A stretch of DNA of 64,000 nucleotides from Lathyrus oleraceus (Eukaryota > Streptophyta > Magnoliopsida > Fabales > Fabaceae), in NCBI RefSeq assembly GCF_024323335.1, contig NC_066583.1:411506031-411570030 (forward strand). The letters are read 5' to 3'. How positions within the stretch are numbered: the first letter of the stretch is position 1; the number at the start of each line of letters is the position of its first letter. Of the stretch, positions 36,579-46,845 are shown one piece after another. The notes under the pieces were generated by a model. It had not been told where the DNA came from, did no database searches, and saw nothing but the letters and a program-made list of their open reading frames with translations. Position numbers and translations under genes: made by a program.

Positions 36579-38442
36579 GTCAGAATTCGATACTCTTGAT
36601 TCATGAAATTATGTTATGGTTTTGGTAGATCTTGTATCCACGAGCATGCTGAACCTTATAGTTTTGAATTTCATCAAGTATTAAGGGAGATATCTGGATG
36701 TTAAGATTGATTGATGAAACTTATTTGGATCGATGCATTTGGCATGGTTAGAATTAGGATGAATTGAACTTAGATTGTTGATGTGCATTGCAAGATGAAT
36801 CGAATGGTGTATTGTTTGTTAATTTCTGTGACCGAAAGTTCATGATGATGATGAACATGATGAATGCGCGAAGAACCCTAACATTTCCAATTTCCAGAAT
36901 TGCTTTGATCTTCTGCAATTCGTTTTGCATGATTTTCATTGTTTGTGTGCCATGTAGCCTATCATGCCTTGCCACCTGTATTAGTGAAACGGCGCGTTTC
37001 ACTTGTAAACGCGCCAGGTTTGAATTGTGAGCCCCTTAGATTCCGGGCGGTAGCATTTCTCATATTTGGCTTGGCATTTTCTCATCATTGTGCATCCATG
37101 TTCATACACCTTGTTCACATGTTTTTATTTTATTTTTTCTCCACATTAGAAATTTCATAATTTCTTGATGGTTTGTCCAATTGATGTGAGATTTTTTGTG
37201 CCATGATCCTTGCCATGTCTACTATTTTTTGATGATTTTTAATGAATTTGTGCACGGTTGGAAAAAATAATTGCCTAGGGTTTGTTCTTGCATGCCATTT
37301 CTTGCACATTGCTTACCATTTTGTTTGTGAAATAAAGATGTTTGATCCTATGGAGCTGAAATTTTGCATGCATAAGCTAGAGATCCTAATGAACACTTTG
37401 GCTTTGAATTTACTATTTTTGCATTTCTGGTTTGTGAGATATGATGTGATCAATATAGGTGTGACAATATGTGTCACACCATTTCTTGGCCAAATTGCTG
37501 ATTTTACTTACCATGCCATTCGTTTGCTAAATAAGCTGAATTTTTGCATGATAACGATTCTAGATGTTAGGATTAAGCATGATTTTTTGTAGAATTTTCG
37601 GATCCATTTCCAATTTGTTTGAGATTTTCTCCTCTGGTTTGTCATGTTTGGACCTTTGTTGAGTGTTGAATTTAGATGATTTGTGAAATTCTTATGCCTT
37701 ATCATATGAGCTTGAAATTTTGTGCATAAGTTCTTAACATGTTGAAGTTCATCTTGGCTTTGGTTTGGTTCAGTTATCTTATGTCATTTCTGTTTTATGC
37801 TTGCTTGAAGTTGATGCACCATTTGTGGCCTTGTATTGAGCTTGTTTATGCTTACATTGACTTGTTGATTTTAATTGACTTGCTTCCCTTTATCCAAATG
37901 CCATGATTTTTGGTATGATGATCCTTTGATGTGTTCTGGTTAGACATGATTCTTCTTGGAATTTATTGAGCCATTTTGGTATTGATATGCTTGTGTTCAT
38001 TCTGTTTGCTCCAATGTGGTTCACATTTGCACACCTTGGCTTGATTTGCTTATAAAATGAAATTGGTTAATGCTTTTGATGTGGGACCAATTGGATGATG
38101 TTCTTATTTGATTAATCTTGAATTTGGTCAATTTTCATATTCTGTTTTGGTCTATTTCTCCTCCTTTGACCCTAGGCTTTGTCCTAGTGGTCTACTTCTC
38201 ATGTTTGAGTTTGATTTTCAGGTTGAAGAAGCAATTGCTTTAAGGAGTTTAATTCAAGTTGATTGAGTTTGGTTTATTTGATTGACATGAACTAACTTGA
38301 TTTGTTTTGTAGGATGCTTTAGCTCACTTGAGTTGAGTTTCTGCTTGGCACATTGCATTGATTGATTGTGCATTGTGTGTTGGTTCTTATTTGTCTGTTT
38401 GATTTCTTAACTTGAGTATTGACTGAATTGGATTGATTTCAG
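36579..38442 (+). other. Intron-like segment in D's LTR (1864 bp, GT...AG)
   Basis: It starts AG/GTCAGAATTC and ends GATTTCAG/GTACC. A's LTR has the flanks joined directly (GCACTTCAAAAG then GTACCTAAG, junction 4675/4676), with collinear sequence on both sides. C keeps a matching donor (GTCAGATTC at 22588). A precise absence at GT/AG limits, downstream of the TATA box, suggests an intron in the 5' transcribed LTR region rather than a random deletion. Confidence 0.5.
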
Positions 38443-39282
38443 GTACCTTAGTTGCTATAGTTCATTGTGAACTTGCTTTTGCTTTGCTTGATAGCTTAAG
38501 CATTGAGGTATAACATCTCTTCTTCATGTAGTCTGGAAGACCTGGCTTGTTACTTGGCCAGGCACCTGTCTGAAGTCCTCCTTAAGAGGCAATGTTTGTG
38601 ATTGTTTATCTTTGTCCCCAAGTAGGAAAAGTCCTTTTGATAAGGCAATTGGTAGATAGAAGAGATGTGTAGTCCATCTCCTACTATTCTGTGTGTCTTC
38701 CCTTTGCTCACATTACATGTTGTAGCATTGTGGATCCTAACCCAAGATCTATCGAGTCATTAACTTGTGGAGAGAGTTCCAACTTTCTGAACTCCCACAC
38801 CTTCTGATATTCAATGCTCTCCCTGACCATGGATAAGAGCAATGAGGCACACCCCTCATATCCTTTCGTCTGCTTCACCTTAACTCTCAATGTTAAGGTT
38901 AAGAGTACCACTTACCCCATTCCAGTTGACTTTAAAGTCTAACCCTTGCTTGAGCCTAATTGCTTGGTTATAGTGTGTGCTAAATGACTTTGTTTGATTG
39001 ATTTGCTTGGTTCATATGTACATGTTTGCTTGTATACCTTTGTGCATTTATCATCACTAATTGTTCATTATCGCATGATCATCATTTCATATCTTTGTGG
39101 TTTGTTTGAGTTTGCCCATTGAGGAATCAACAGTAAGACCATTCATTGGCCATTGTTCTTATGATTTGGAAGGGATTGAGTGTAAGACCATTCCATTGGC
39201 CACTCATGTCCTCTTTGCCTAGTGCTTTTGTTTGATTGTTGTATGTGAGGATGCAATTGCAAGTCCATGTTGTTGGCATTTG

Positions 39283-39287
39283 TTTTC
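39283..39287 (+). repeat. Target-site duplication of F, left copy
   Basis: TTTTC directly before the first LTR; the second copy is at 60597-60601. Confidence 0.9.
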
Positions 39288-39322
39288 TGTAATACCCCAA
39301 AATTTACCCTTCATTTTTCCTG

Positions 39323-39475
39323 AAAAAAAAAAAAAAAAAACGAAAAAAAAAACGAAAAAAAACGAAAAAAAAAAAAAAAAAAACGAAAAAAAAAAAAAAA
39401 CGAAAAAAAATAATAATAATAATAATTTAATTAATTAATTAATTAATTAATTAATTAATTAAATAAATAAAATAT
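39323..39475 (+). repeat. Low-complexity (A)nCG, (TAA)n and (TTAA)n tract in F LTR1
   Basis: Runs of 8-18 A interrupted by single CG, then TAA and TTAA repeats. The length differs in each of the three F LTRs, and B's LTR has a related tract (17930-18010, minus). It lies in U3 upstream of the TATA box. Confidence 0.85.
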
Positions 39476-39535
39476 AACAAATTATTTTGGACTTGGGTCT
39501 CCCTCATTTGAGCCCATTACCCACGAAAATCAGTC

Positions 39536-39543
39536 TATAAATA
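39536..39543 (+). promoter_or_regulatory. TATA box of F LTR1
   Basis: TATAAATA after the conserved GAGCCCATTACCCACGAAAA block. LTR2 has it at 49465 and LTR3 at 59390. Confidence 0.65.
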
Positions 39544-39566
39544 CTGAAGTTTCAATAGAGGAAAAG

Positions 39567-39650
39567 ACACTTGGAGTTACACTTGGAGTTACACTTGGAG
39601 TGACACTTGGAGATACACTTGGAGTTACACTTGGAGTTACACTGGGAGAT
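39567..39650 (+). repeat. 12-bp tandem repeat downstream of the TATA box (F LTR1)
   Basis: About seven copies of ACACTTGGAGTT with G/A variants. The copies at 49496-49579 and 59421-59504 are equivalent. A reverse-strand frame reading TPSV repeats is a by-product. The array would sit in the 5' end of the RNA. Confidence 0.85.
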
Positions 39651-40540
39651 TCACTGGAGAAAGAAGGAAGAGAAGCAAAACCCTGAGGAAAAGATAGTGA
39701 GAGAAAAGCCAACTGAGTTCAGAGCAACCTCCAAACCCTGAAAGGAACTCAACTTGTAAACCTCACGGGCGCAACTCAATCAAGCTCTCCAATCAGGTTT
39801 GCCCTATATCCATCATCTTTATGTCTTTTATTTGAATGCTCTAAATGTATGAGGTATTATGGGTGAATTTGATACCTTTTTGTGAGCCTTTTGTGAATTT
39901 TGATGGAATTATTCATGTGGTTACATTTTGATTTAGGGGCAACTCTGGGTTACCCTATTTTGTTTATTCTAACCTGTCTTGTGTTTCCATGGCATTGTTT
40001 TCTCTTGATTTCATCCTACTACTCTAACCCTTTGTCGAGTTTTGTGAGGGCTCACATGGCTTTCGCAGAGACACTCGCGTGGTTTCCCACTTTATTTGTG
40101 GGATACCCCCTGGAGTTTTATTCTAATTATTCGTGTTGACTGATTTCCTTTGACGGTCCAGCTGGAGACATTTCAGGGTTTCTTGCCCCTTTAACTGCTA
40201 TAGCTTCGGATCTTTATCCGTGTGGTAATTTTTTCCCTTTCTCATACTTTATCGCTTTCTTAGCTGGAAGACCTCGATAGGAGGCAATGTTTGAGCCCCT
40301 TGGTGGCATTTTACTTTGAGATACATGTTTTGTGTTTTGTATTCATATCCCTGCAGGTAGCGCGGTTCCTTCGTCAAGGACTGCCTTTTTGCCCTCGAGC
40401 ATCCCAAACCCTAAAACCCAAAGCAACACGTTTACTCCTTCTACTACAGGCGAGTAAGTCTCCAAAGGTCGAGCATCCGGTAGATTGCGTAGTAACGTTG
40501 TTCGTCCAAAACCCAATCCATAACCCCGTAGTTAGCCGAA

Positions 40541-40679
40541 CTACGGCTTGCTCTGATTCTCATTCCAGATGAGATACGTAGGCATAAGACGCGATGTCTT
40601 AGCGAGCACACATCCCCCCAACTCATAGGTCAGCCGAGCTACGAAGACTCTGATTCTCATATTCAGATGAGATACGTAT
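40541..40679 (+). promoter_or_regulatory. Two tandem R/U5 hairpins, F LTR1
   Basis: 40541-40581 has an outer CTACG/CGTAG pair and an inner TCTCAT/ATGAGA stem; 40639-40679 has an outer CTACG/CGTA pair and the same inner stem. The same pair lies in LTR2 (from ~50470) and LTR3 (from ~60125). Confidence 0.55.
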
Positions 40680-41012
40680 GCAGTGGATGCGACATCCGCG
40701 CGAGTCATTTCTCTTAACCTTTTTAGTAAATAAACACGTTAGGTAAACCCACACCCTTTAGACAAAAACTACAAAAGTGGATCCCGTAGAGTACTATGGA
40801 TGCGTAGGGGTGCTAATACCTTCCCTTCGCATAACCGACTCCCGAACCCAAGATATGGTTGCGAGACCTCGTCTTGTCCTTTCCTTTTTCAGGTTTACTT
40901 CGAGCGTTTCCTTTCCCTCCTTTGGGATGAATAACGCACGGTGGCGACTCTTCTGTCATTCTCTTTCGCCGGTTGTTTTTTTCGCACACTGTATTTTTCA
41001 GGTTGCGACAGC

Positions 41013-41030
41013 TGGCGACTCTGCTGGGGA
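41013..41030 (+). promoter_or_regulatory. Primer-binding site of F1
   Basis: TGGCGACTCTGCTGGGGA, two bases after the LTR end. Same tRNA match as in the other elements. Confidence 0.88.
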
Positions 41031-42111
41031 CTTTAAGAAGTTGACCTCTTGCTGGTCCATCTTCCCTAAGCGAGTCCCTCCTAGCTTTTGTGTTTGTTTG
41101 TTTATTGGGTGTTCATGCTTTTGTACAGTTATTTATTTACCTGCTTTACCTTATTACGTTGTGTACATATCATTGTTGTATCTGTTTCTGTTGGCTGGCT
41201 GCTTGTTGATCTTTGTGAGATGAGTTCTATACCCGAACTCGAGTGCACTTAAGATAGGAGAATGGTATAGTCTTGTCAACTTGTGTGGAGTATTCCTTAG
41301 CGAGTTGACTTGCAAGCCCATTCACTTGGTGGAGGTCATGTTGAGATCAATAATGTCACATAAGTAAGTTGTGGTTAGACATTACTTGTTCCAATATAGA
41401 CCTAAGAAGCCAAGGACCTTAGTTTACCTAACCCATCTTGGCCTATTCGTAGGACGTAGTGCGAAAGTCGTTCAAATGTAAGATTTGATACGATTTTTAC
41501 GCGATACTACACTCATAAGAGTCTCTCTTGAGAATATTGTTGGAATACGAGTAGTCGTTCCTCTAATAATATCCGAAAGATGGGATTATGACAATGGGAA
41601 CCTTTTTGTAGAACATGTTTGGCAGGTTTAAACCTTAGTACACTCCTTTTGGGTGGTTCTTAACCTAAACTCCATGCTCGTGACTTGCGACAAACCCTTG
41701 ATTCATGGTTGATCCGATCAGGTATCCTTAATATCAATGAAACTCGGGTGTTGATAAGGTGTAAACCATAATCCGCCAAAATGGGTGGTTGATATTAAGG
41801 ATAACATGATCCATCCCATGACCTTTGTTTGGTGTGCTCTTAATTTCTCTCCAGACAGTGCAACCTGACAGATGTTCAAGCAGATATAGCAATCCTGATT
41901 GACATACCACTGCATTGCATTCACATCATCACATCATTTGCATTCATATCATTTAACACATGTTTATCCTTTTCAAGGGGGTTTAAATCTTCTTCTTGAT
42001 TCTAGTCGGGGTTTTCTTCTTACGCTGTTTATCAAATGTGAGACTGGAATCAAGGGGGTAGAATACCTTTGGAATGGATAAACATGTCATTGCATTTGCA
42101 TATTCATTAGC
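41031..42111 (+). other. 5' leader of F1
   Basis: Untranslated. 41219-41830 closely matches the leaders of A, B and D. It contains a 15-bp perfect inverted repeat (41723-41737 with 41789-41803). After about 41845 the match to B stops, where B continues into ORF1; F has no ORF1. The remaining bases to 42111 have no match in the window outside F2. Confidence 0.8.
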
Positions 42112-43125
42112 ATGTCTTGCATAACAGGTACTGCCGCAGGGGTGACCATTCCAGCTACAGCACCACTACAACAACAACAATCACAACGTCAACCAGCTCA
42201 GTATCAACAGCAGCAACAACCGGGTAACAAACCCGCTTATCAACAGAGGCAAAGGATGATGGACCGGCGTTTCGACACCCTTCCAATGTCGTACGCTCAG
42301 ATGCTTTCTAGTCTTCAACAACTACAGCTTGTGCAACTGCGCACTCTGGCTCCTCCTGTTGGTAGACTTCCGGTGGGTTACGACGCCAACGCTAGGTGTA
42401 GCTTCCACTCTGGGGCACCCGGCCACAATATTGAGAACTGCAAAGCTTTTAAGCACGTAGTTCAGGATCTCATAGATTCAAAGGCCATCGACCTTGCACC
42501 AGCTCCGAATGTCGTCAACAATCCCATGCCCCAGCATGGTGGTGCGAACGTTAATTTGGTAGAGGGAGAAGCCAAGTCCATTAAGGATGTGTTGAAGTTG
42601 AAGACTCCATTGTTGGATATCAAAGGATGCTTGCTGAAGGCCGATGTCCTCCCCGGTTGTGGGAAGGGTTGTTTGGATTGTGCTACTCAGGGCGGAGGTT
42701 GTTTGAAGCTACAGCAGGGTATCCAGGCCTTGCTCGACAAAGGTATCCTCCAGGTTGAAGATTTGTCTGTCCAAGAGTCTGTGGAAGAGGTTAAAGCGGG
42801 TGCCTCTATCTCATCCTTTAAGCAGGCACGGGCCGTGGTGGATTCAGGTGTTGCTCCCGGTTGGAGGCGTCTGTTGGAATTACCAGTGAAAGAAGATAAG
42901 TTCGGGATTGGATATCAGCCAGCTTTGACTTCTACAACACTTCAGGGGCCAATCACTTTCTCCAGTGCTGGCATCATTCAGTATGGTCAAGTCTCTGCAG
43001 TTGACGAAGAAGATGGGGATAGTGATTGTGACATTGACAACTGGGTGCGTCCGAGGATCCCGGGTGAAGTTCTCAATAATTGGTCTTCTGAGGAGATTAT
43101 CCAAGTCACTCTTCTTGAAGAGTAA
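42112..43125 (+). CDS. gag: gag remnant of F1, no capsid and no protease
   Basis: 337 codons. The Gln/Pro-rich start corresponds to the linker before the gag C-terminus of B. Next come LPMSYAQML, a zinc-knuckle-like CX2HX5HX4C (42397-42441, CSFHSGAPGHNIENC) and a Cys cluster (CGKGCLDCATQGGGC). The frame then jumps from the part matching B's VDENEPEV stretch to the post-protease tail (SFKQARAVVDSG), so ~1.1 kb with the DTGS active site is missing. It ends at the intron donor, where GAG/TAA holds both the stop codon and the G/TAAT splice site. The start at 42112 is the first ATG in frame and is uncertain. If spliced, this part is joined in frame to pol. Confidence 0.8.
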   Translation: MSCITGTAAGVTIPATAPLQQQQSQRQPAQYQQQQQPGNKPAYQQRQRMMDRRFDTLPMSYAQMLSSLQQLQLVQLRTLAPPVGRLPVGYDANARCSFHSGAPGHNIENCKAFKHVVQDLIDSKAIDLAPAPNVVNNPMPQHGGANVNLVEGEAKSIKDVLKLKTPLLDIKGCLLKADVLPGCGKGCLDCATQGGGCLKLQQGIQALLDKGILQVEDLSVQESVEEVKAGASISSFKQARAVVDSGVAPGWRRLLELPVKEDKFGIGYQPALTSTTLQGPITFSSAGIIQYGQVSAVDEEDGDSDCDIDNWVRPRIPGEVLNNWSSEEIIQVTLLEE

Positions 43126-43370
43126 TTTTCTTTGTTTATTCATGCATATCCAAGTCTTACGTTCCGCCCAGTGCGTAATGACTCATTGTAGGGCCCACCT
43201 ATGTGACACTTGCATTTTTTTATCATAAATAAAGGACGTCTTTTTGCATTCAAATATTTCGTTCCCTGTCTTTCTATTTTTGCAGTTTTTCAAAATAAAA
43301 AAAATGGCAATGTTTTATTTAGTTTTCACTTCTTGTTCACACTCATAAGCACATACCATCACTCATGCAG
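43122..43370 (+). other. Intron of F1 (249 bp)
   Basis: Donor G/TAATTT at 43122, acceptor CACTCATGCAG at 43370, phase 2. Two bases (GA) of the last gag codon join the first base of exon 2 and keep pol in frame. The pol frame is also open back to 43210, but that part lies inside the intron and ends at the acceptor. Confidence 0.75.
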
Positions 43371-46300
43371 ATGCACAACACCGGATCCTATTGATAACGG
43401 TTCTGCTATGGCTCGCTTCGACTTTGAAAATCCAATCTTTCAAGCTGAAGAAGAGGGTGATGAAGACTGTGAACTCCCTAAAGAACTTACCAGGTTATTA
43501 AAACAGGAAGAAAGGGTCATTCAACCGTATCAAGAGTCTGTTGAAGTGATTAATCTCGGCACCGAGGACGCCAAGAGAGAAATCAAGATAGGGGCTGCTT
43601 TGGGAGATGATGTGAAGAAAGGGCTGATTGAATTGCTGCAAGAATACGTTGACATCTTCGCCTGGTCTTATCAGGACATGCCTGGGCTGGACACAGACAT
43701 CGTGGTACACCGCTTGCCTCTCAAAGAAGGTTGTCCTCCGGTCAAGCAGAAGCTCAGAAGAACAAGACCAGAGATGGCTGTCAAGATAAAGGAAGAAGTG
43801 CAAAAGCAGTTGGATGCAGGGTTTCTAGCAGTCACCAATTATCCGCCATGGGTTGCGAACATCGTCCCAGTACCTAAGAAGGACGGAAAGGTACGGATGT
43901 GTGTCGACTATCGGGATCTGAACAGAGCTAGCCCTAAAGATGATTTCCCATTACCTCACATCGACGTTTTGGTGGATAATACAGCTCAGTTCTCGGTATT
44001 CTCCTTCATGGATGGCTTTTCTGGCTATAACCAAATCAAGATGGCACCAGAGGACATGGAAAAGACAACTTTCATAACCCCATGGGGCACTTTCTGCTAC
44101 AAGGTGATGCCGTTTGGTCTGAAAAATGCTGGAGCAACATATCAACGAGCTATGGTAACTCTGTTCCATGATATGATTCATCATGAAATCGAGGTTTATG
44201 TTGATGATATGATTGCCAAATCTCAGACAGAAGAAGAACATTTGTTGAATTTGCAGAAACTGTTTGAGCGTTTGAGGAAATTCAAACTGAGACTTAACCC
44301 GAACAAGTGCACTTTCGGGGTGAGATCGGGAAAATTGCTGGGTTTTATTGTTAGCGGAAAAGGGATTGAGGTGGATCCTGACAAAGTGAAAGCAATACAG
44401 GAAATGTCTGAGCCAAGAACAGAGAAGCAAGTCCGTAGTTTCTTAGGGAGGTTGAACTACATTGCAAGGTTCATCTCTCACCTAACAACCACGTGTGAGC
44501 CAATTTTCAAATTGCTGAGGAAGGATCAGGCTATCAGGTGGAATGAAGATTGTCAAAGGGCTTTCGAGAAGATAAAAGAGTATCTACAGAAACCTCCGAT
44601 CCTTATACCTCCAGTTCCTGGGAGACCTCTGATAATGTACCTATCAGTGACCGAGAACTCGATGGGGTGTGTATTGGGACAGCATGACGAGTCTGGTCGA
44701 AAAGAGCATGCCATATACTACCTTAGCAAAAAGTTTACCGACTGTGAAGTCAAATATTCGCAGCTTGAGAAAACTTGCTGTGCTTTGGCCTGGGCTGCTC
44801 GCCGACTGAGACAGTATATGTTGAACCATACTACCTTGTTGATTTCTAAGATGGATCCAGTGAAATACATATTCGAGAAGCCAGCTCTCACCGGAAGGGT
44901 CGCTCGTTGGAAAATGATTTTAACAGAGTATGATATTCAGTACACGTCACAGAAGGCCATCAAAGGGAGTATTCTGTCAGACTACCTTGCCGAGCAACCG
45001 ATTGATGATTATGAGCCAATGAAGTTTGAATTCCCTGATGAAGACATCATGTTCCTCAAGATGAAAGACTGTGAAGAGCCAGTTGTTGAGGAGGGACCTG
45101 ATCCAAACGAAAAGTGGACTTTGTTGTTTGATGGGGCTGTCAATGCTAGAGGAAGTGGAATTGGCGCTATTATTACTACTCCGAAGGGTGCCCACATGCC
45201 TTTCACCGCTCGTTTGACTTTTGAGTGCACAAATAATGAAGCTGAGTACGAGGCCTGTATCTTGGGTATTGAGCAAGCCATTGATCTGAGAATCAAGACT
45301 CTGGACATCTTCGGAGATTCAACTCTGGTGATCAATCAAGTGAATGGTGATTGGAATACTCTCCAGCCCACTCTGGTCCCCTACAGAGATTACACGAGAA
45401 GACTTTTGACTTTCTTCACAACGGTAAAATTGTATCATATACCTCGTGATGAGAACCAGATGGCAGACGCACTTGCTACTCTATCCTCCATGATCAAGGT
45501 AATTCGTTGGAACCATGCTCCCAGGATCGATGTGATGCGCCTTGACAGGGCCGCGTATGTGTTTGCTGCTGAACTGGTAGTCGATGACAAGCCCTGGTAT
45601 CACGATATCAAGTGCTTTCTGAAGAATCAAGAGTACCATGCAGGGGCATCCAACAATGACAGAAAGACTTTGAGAAGATTGGCAGGCAGTTTCTTCTTGA
45701 ACAAAGACGATGTGCTGTATAAGAGGAACTTCGACATGGTTTTGCTCAGATGCGTGGACAGACACGAGGCGGACATGTTAATGCAGGAAGTTCATGAAGG
45801 TTCCTTCGGTACTCATGCCGGCGGACATGCAATGGCTAAGAAATTGTTGAGAGCGGGTTATTATTGGATGACCATGGAATCAGATTGTTTCAAGTATGCT
45901 CGGAAGTGTCATAAGTGCCAGATTTATGCTGATAAGGTGCATGTACCGCCGAATCCTCTGAATGTGATGTCTTCGCCGTGGCCGTTTGCCATGTGGGGCA
46001 TTGACATGATTGGAAAGATTGAGCCGACTGCTTCCAATGGGCATCGCTTCATCCTTGTTGCCATCGACTATTTCACCAAGTGGGTCGAGGCAGCGTCGTT
46101 CGCGAATGTCACCAGACATGTGGTTGCCCGTTTCATCAAGAAAGAAATCATTTGTCGCTATGGGATTCCCGAAAGAATCATTACTGATAATGGTTCTAAT
46201 CTCAACAACAAAATGATGAAGGAGTTGTGTCAGAACTTCAACATTCAGCATCACAATTCTTCCCCTTACCGCCCTAAGATGAACGGCGTTGTTGAGGCGG

Positions 46301-46845
46301 CAAATAAGAACATAAAGAAGATTGTGCAGAAGATGGTCGTCACGTACAGAGATTGGCATGATATGCTGCCTTTCGCCTTGCATGGGTACCGCACTTCAGT
46401 ACGTACATCGACCGGGGCAACCCCTTACTCCCTTGTGTATGGTATGGAAGCAGTCCTACCTGTTGAAGTGGAGATTCCTTCCCTAAGAGTCTTGTTGGAT
46501 ATCAAGCTAGACGAAGCTGAATGGATTCGGACAAGGTTCAATGAGTTGAGTCTCATCGAAGAGAAGCGAATGGCAGCCATTTGTCATGGGCAGTTGTATC
46601 AGAGTCGGATGAAGAGAGCCTTTGATCAGAAAGTGCGTCCTCGTTGTTTCCAAGTCGGAGATTTAGTTTTGAAAAGGATCCTTCCTCCTCAGACAGATCG
46701 CAGGGGCAAGTGGACTCCTAAATATGATGGACCGTATATCGTCACCAAGGTTTTTGATGGTGGGGCTTTAATGCTTGCAACTATGGATGGTGAAAACTTC
46801 ACTTCCCCTGTGAACTCAGACGCAGTTAAAAAATACTTCGCATAA
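43371..46845 (+). CDS. pol: pol exon 2 of F1: RT, two RNase H domains, integrase (intact)
   Basis: About 1157 codons without a stop. RT starts near 43740 and carries YVDD at 44197-44208. The first RNase H (near 44620-44950) has lost its leading Asp (MYLSVTENSMGC). The second, archaeal-type RNase H (45110-45490) keeps FDGAVN (Asp at 45130), EYEAC, FGDS and DENQMADAL. Integrase follows from ~45780: HEGSFGTH and CHKCQ zinc ligands, GIDMIG, ITDNGS, VVEAANK, and a GPYIV module near 46730; the protein ends KKYFA. All key residues seem present, so the enzyme could still be active if supplied with gag and protease in trans. It is more diverged from B and C pol than those are from each other. Confidence 0.92.

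Larger units (their letters stand above)
35068..39287 (+). repeat. 5' LTR of element D, left part (4220 bp)
   Basis: Collinear with A's LTR from TGTAAGACCCC onward. It contains the TATA box at 36208 and a 1.86 kb GT...AG segment at 36579-38442 that A lacks. Together with 60602-61945 it makes a 5564 bp LTR. No convincing gene is present; the longest open frame in it (136 codons near 35732-36142) lies across diverged U3 sequence. Confidence 0.87.
39288..41010 (+). repeat. F LTR1 (1723 bp)
   Basis: TGTAATACCCC...TTGCGACA. It contains an (A)nCG/(TTAA)n tract at 39323-39475, TATA at 39536, seven 12-bp repeats (39567-39650), an intron-like GT...AG stretch (39797-40356) and two R/U5 hairpins. It carries its own variants at several left-hand sites (TTTCAATAGAGG, AACTGAGTTC, ATGTCTTTT) that LTR2 and LTR3 do not share. 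Confidence 0.93.

Noticed and set aside
39323..39475. A-rich tract as the poly(A) tail of a LINE or processed gene
   Set aside because: It recurs at the same place in all three F LTRs and in B's LTR, upstream of the TATA box, so it is part of U3.
39530..39712. Reverse-strand 60-codon frame with TPSV repeats
   Set aside because: Antisense of the 12-bp ACACTTGGAGTT array; no promoter or homologue.
43210..43370. N-terminal extension of F1 pol upstream of 43371
   Set aside because: The frame is open by chance; the segment is the intron, lies after the gag stop, and B has no matching coding sequence.
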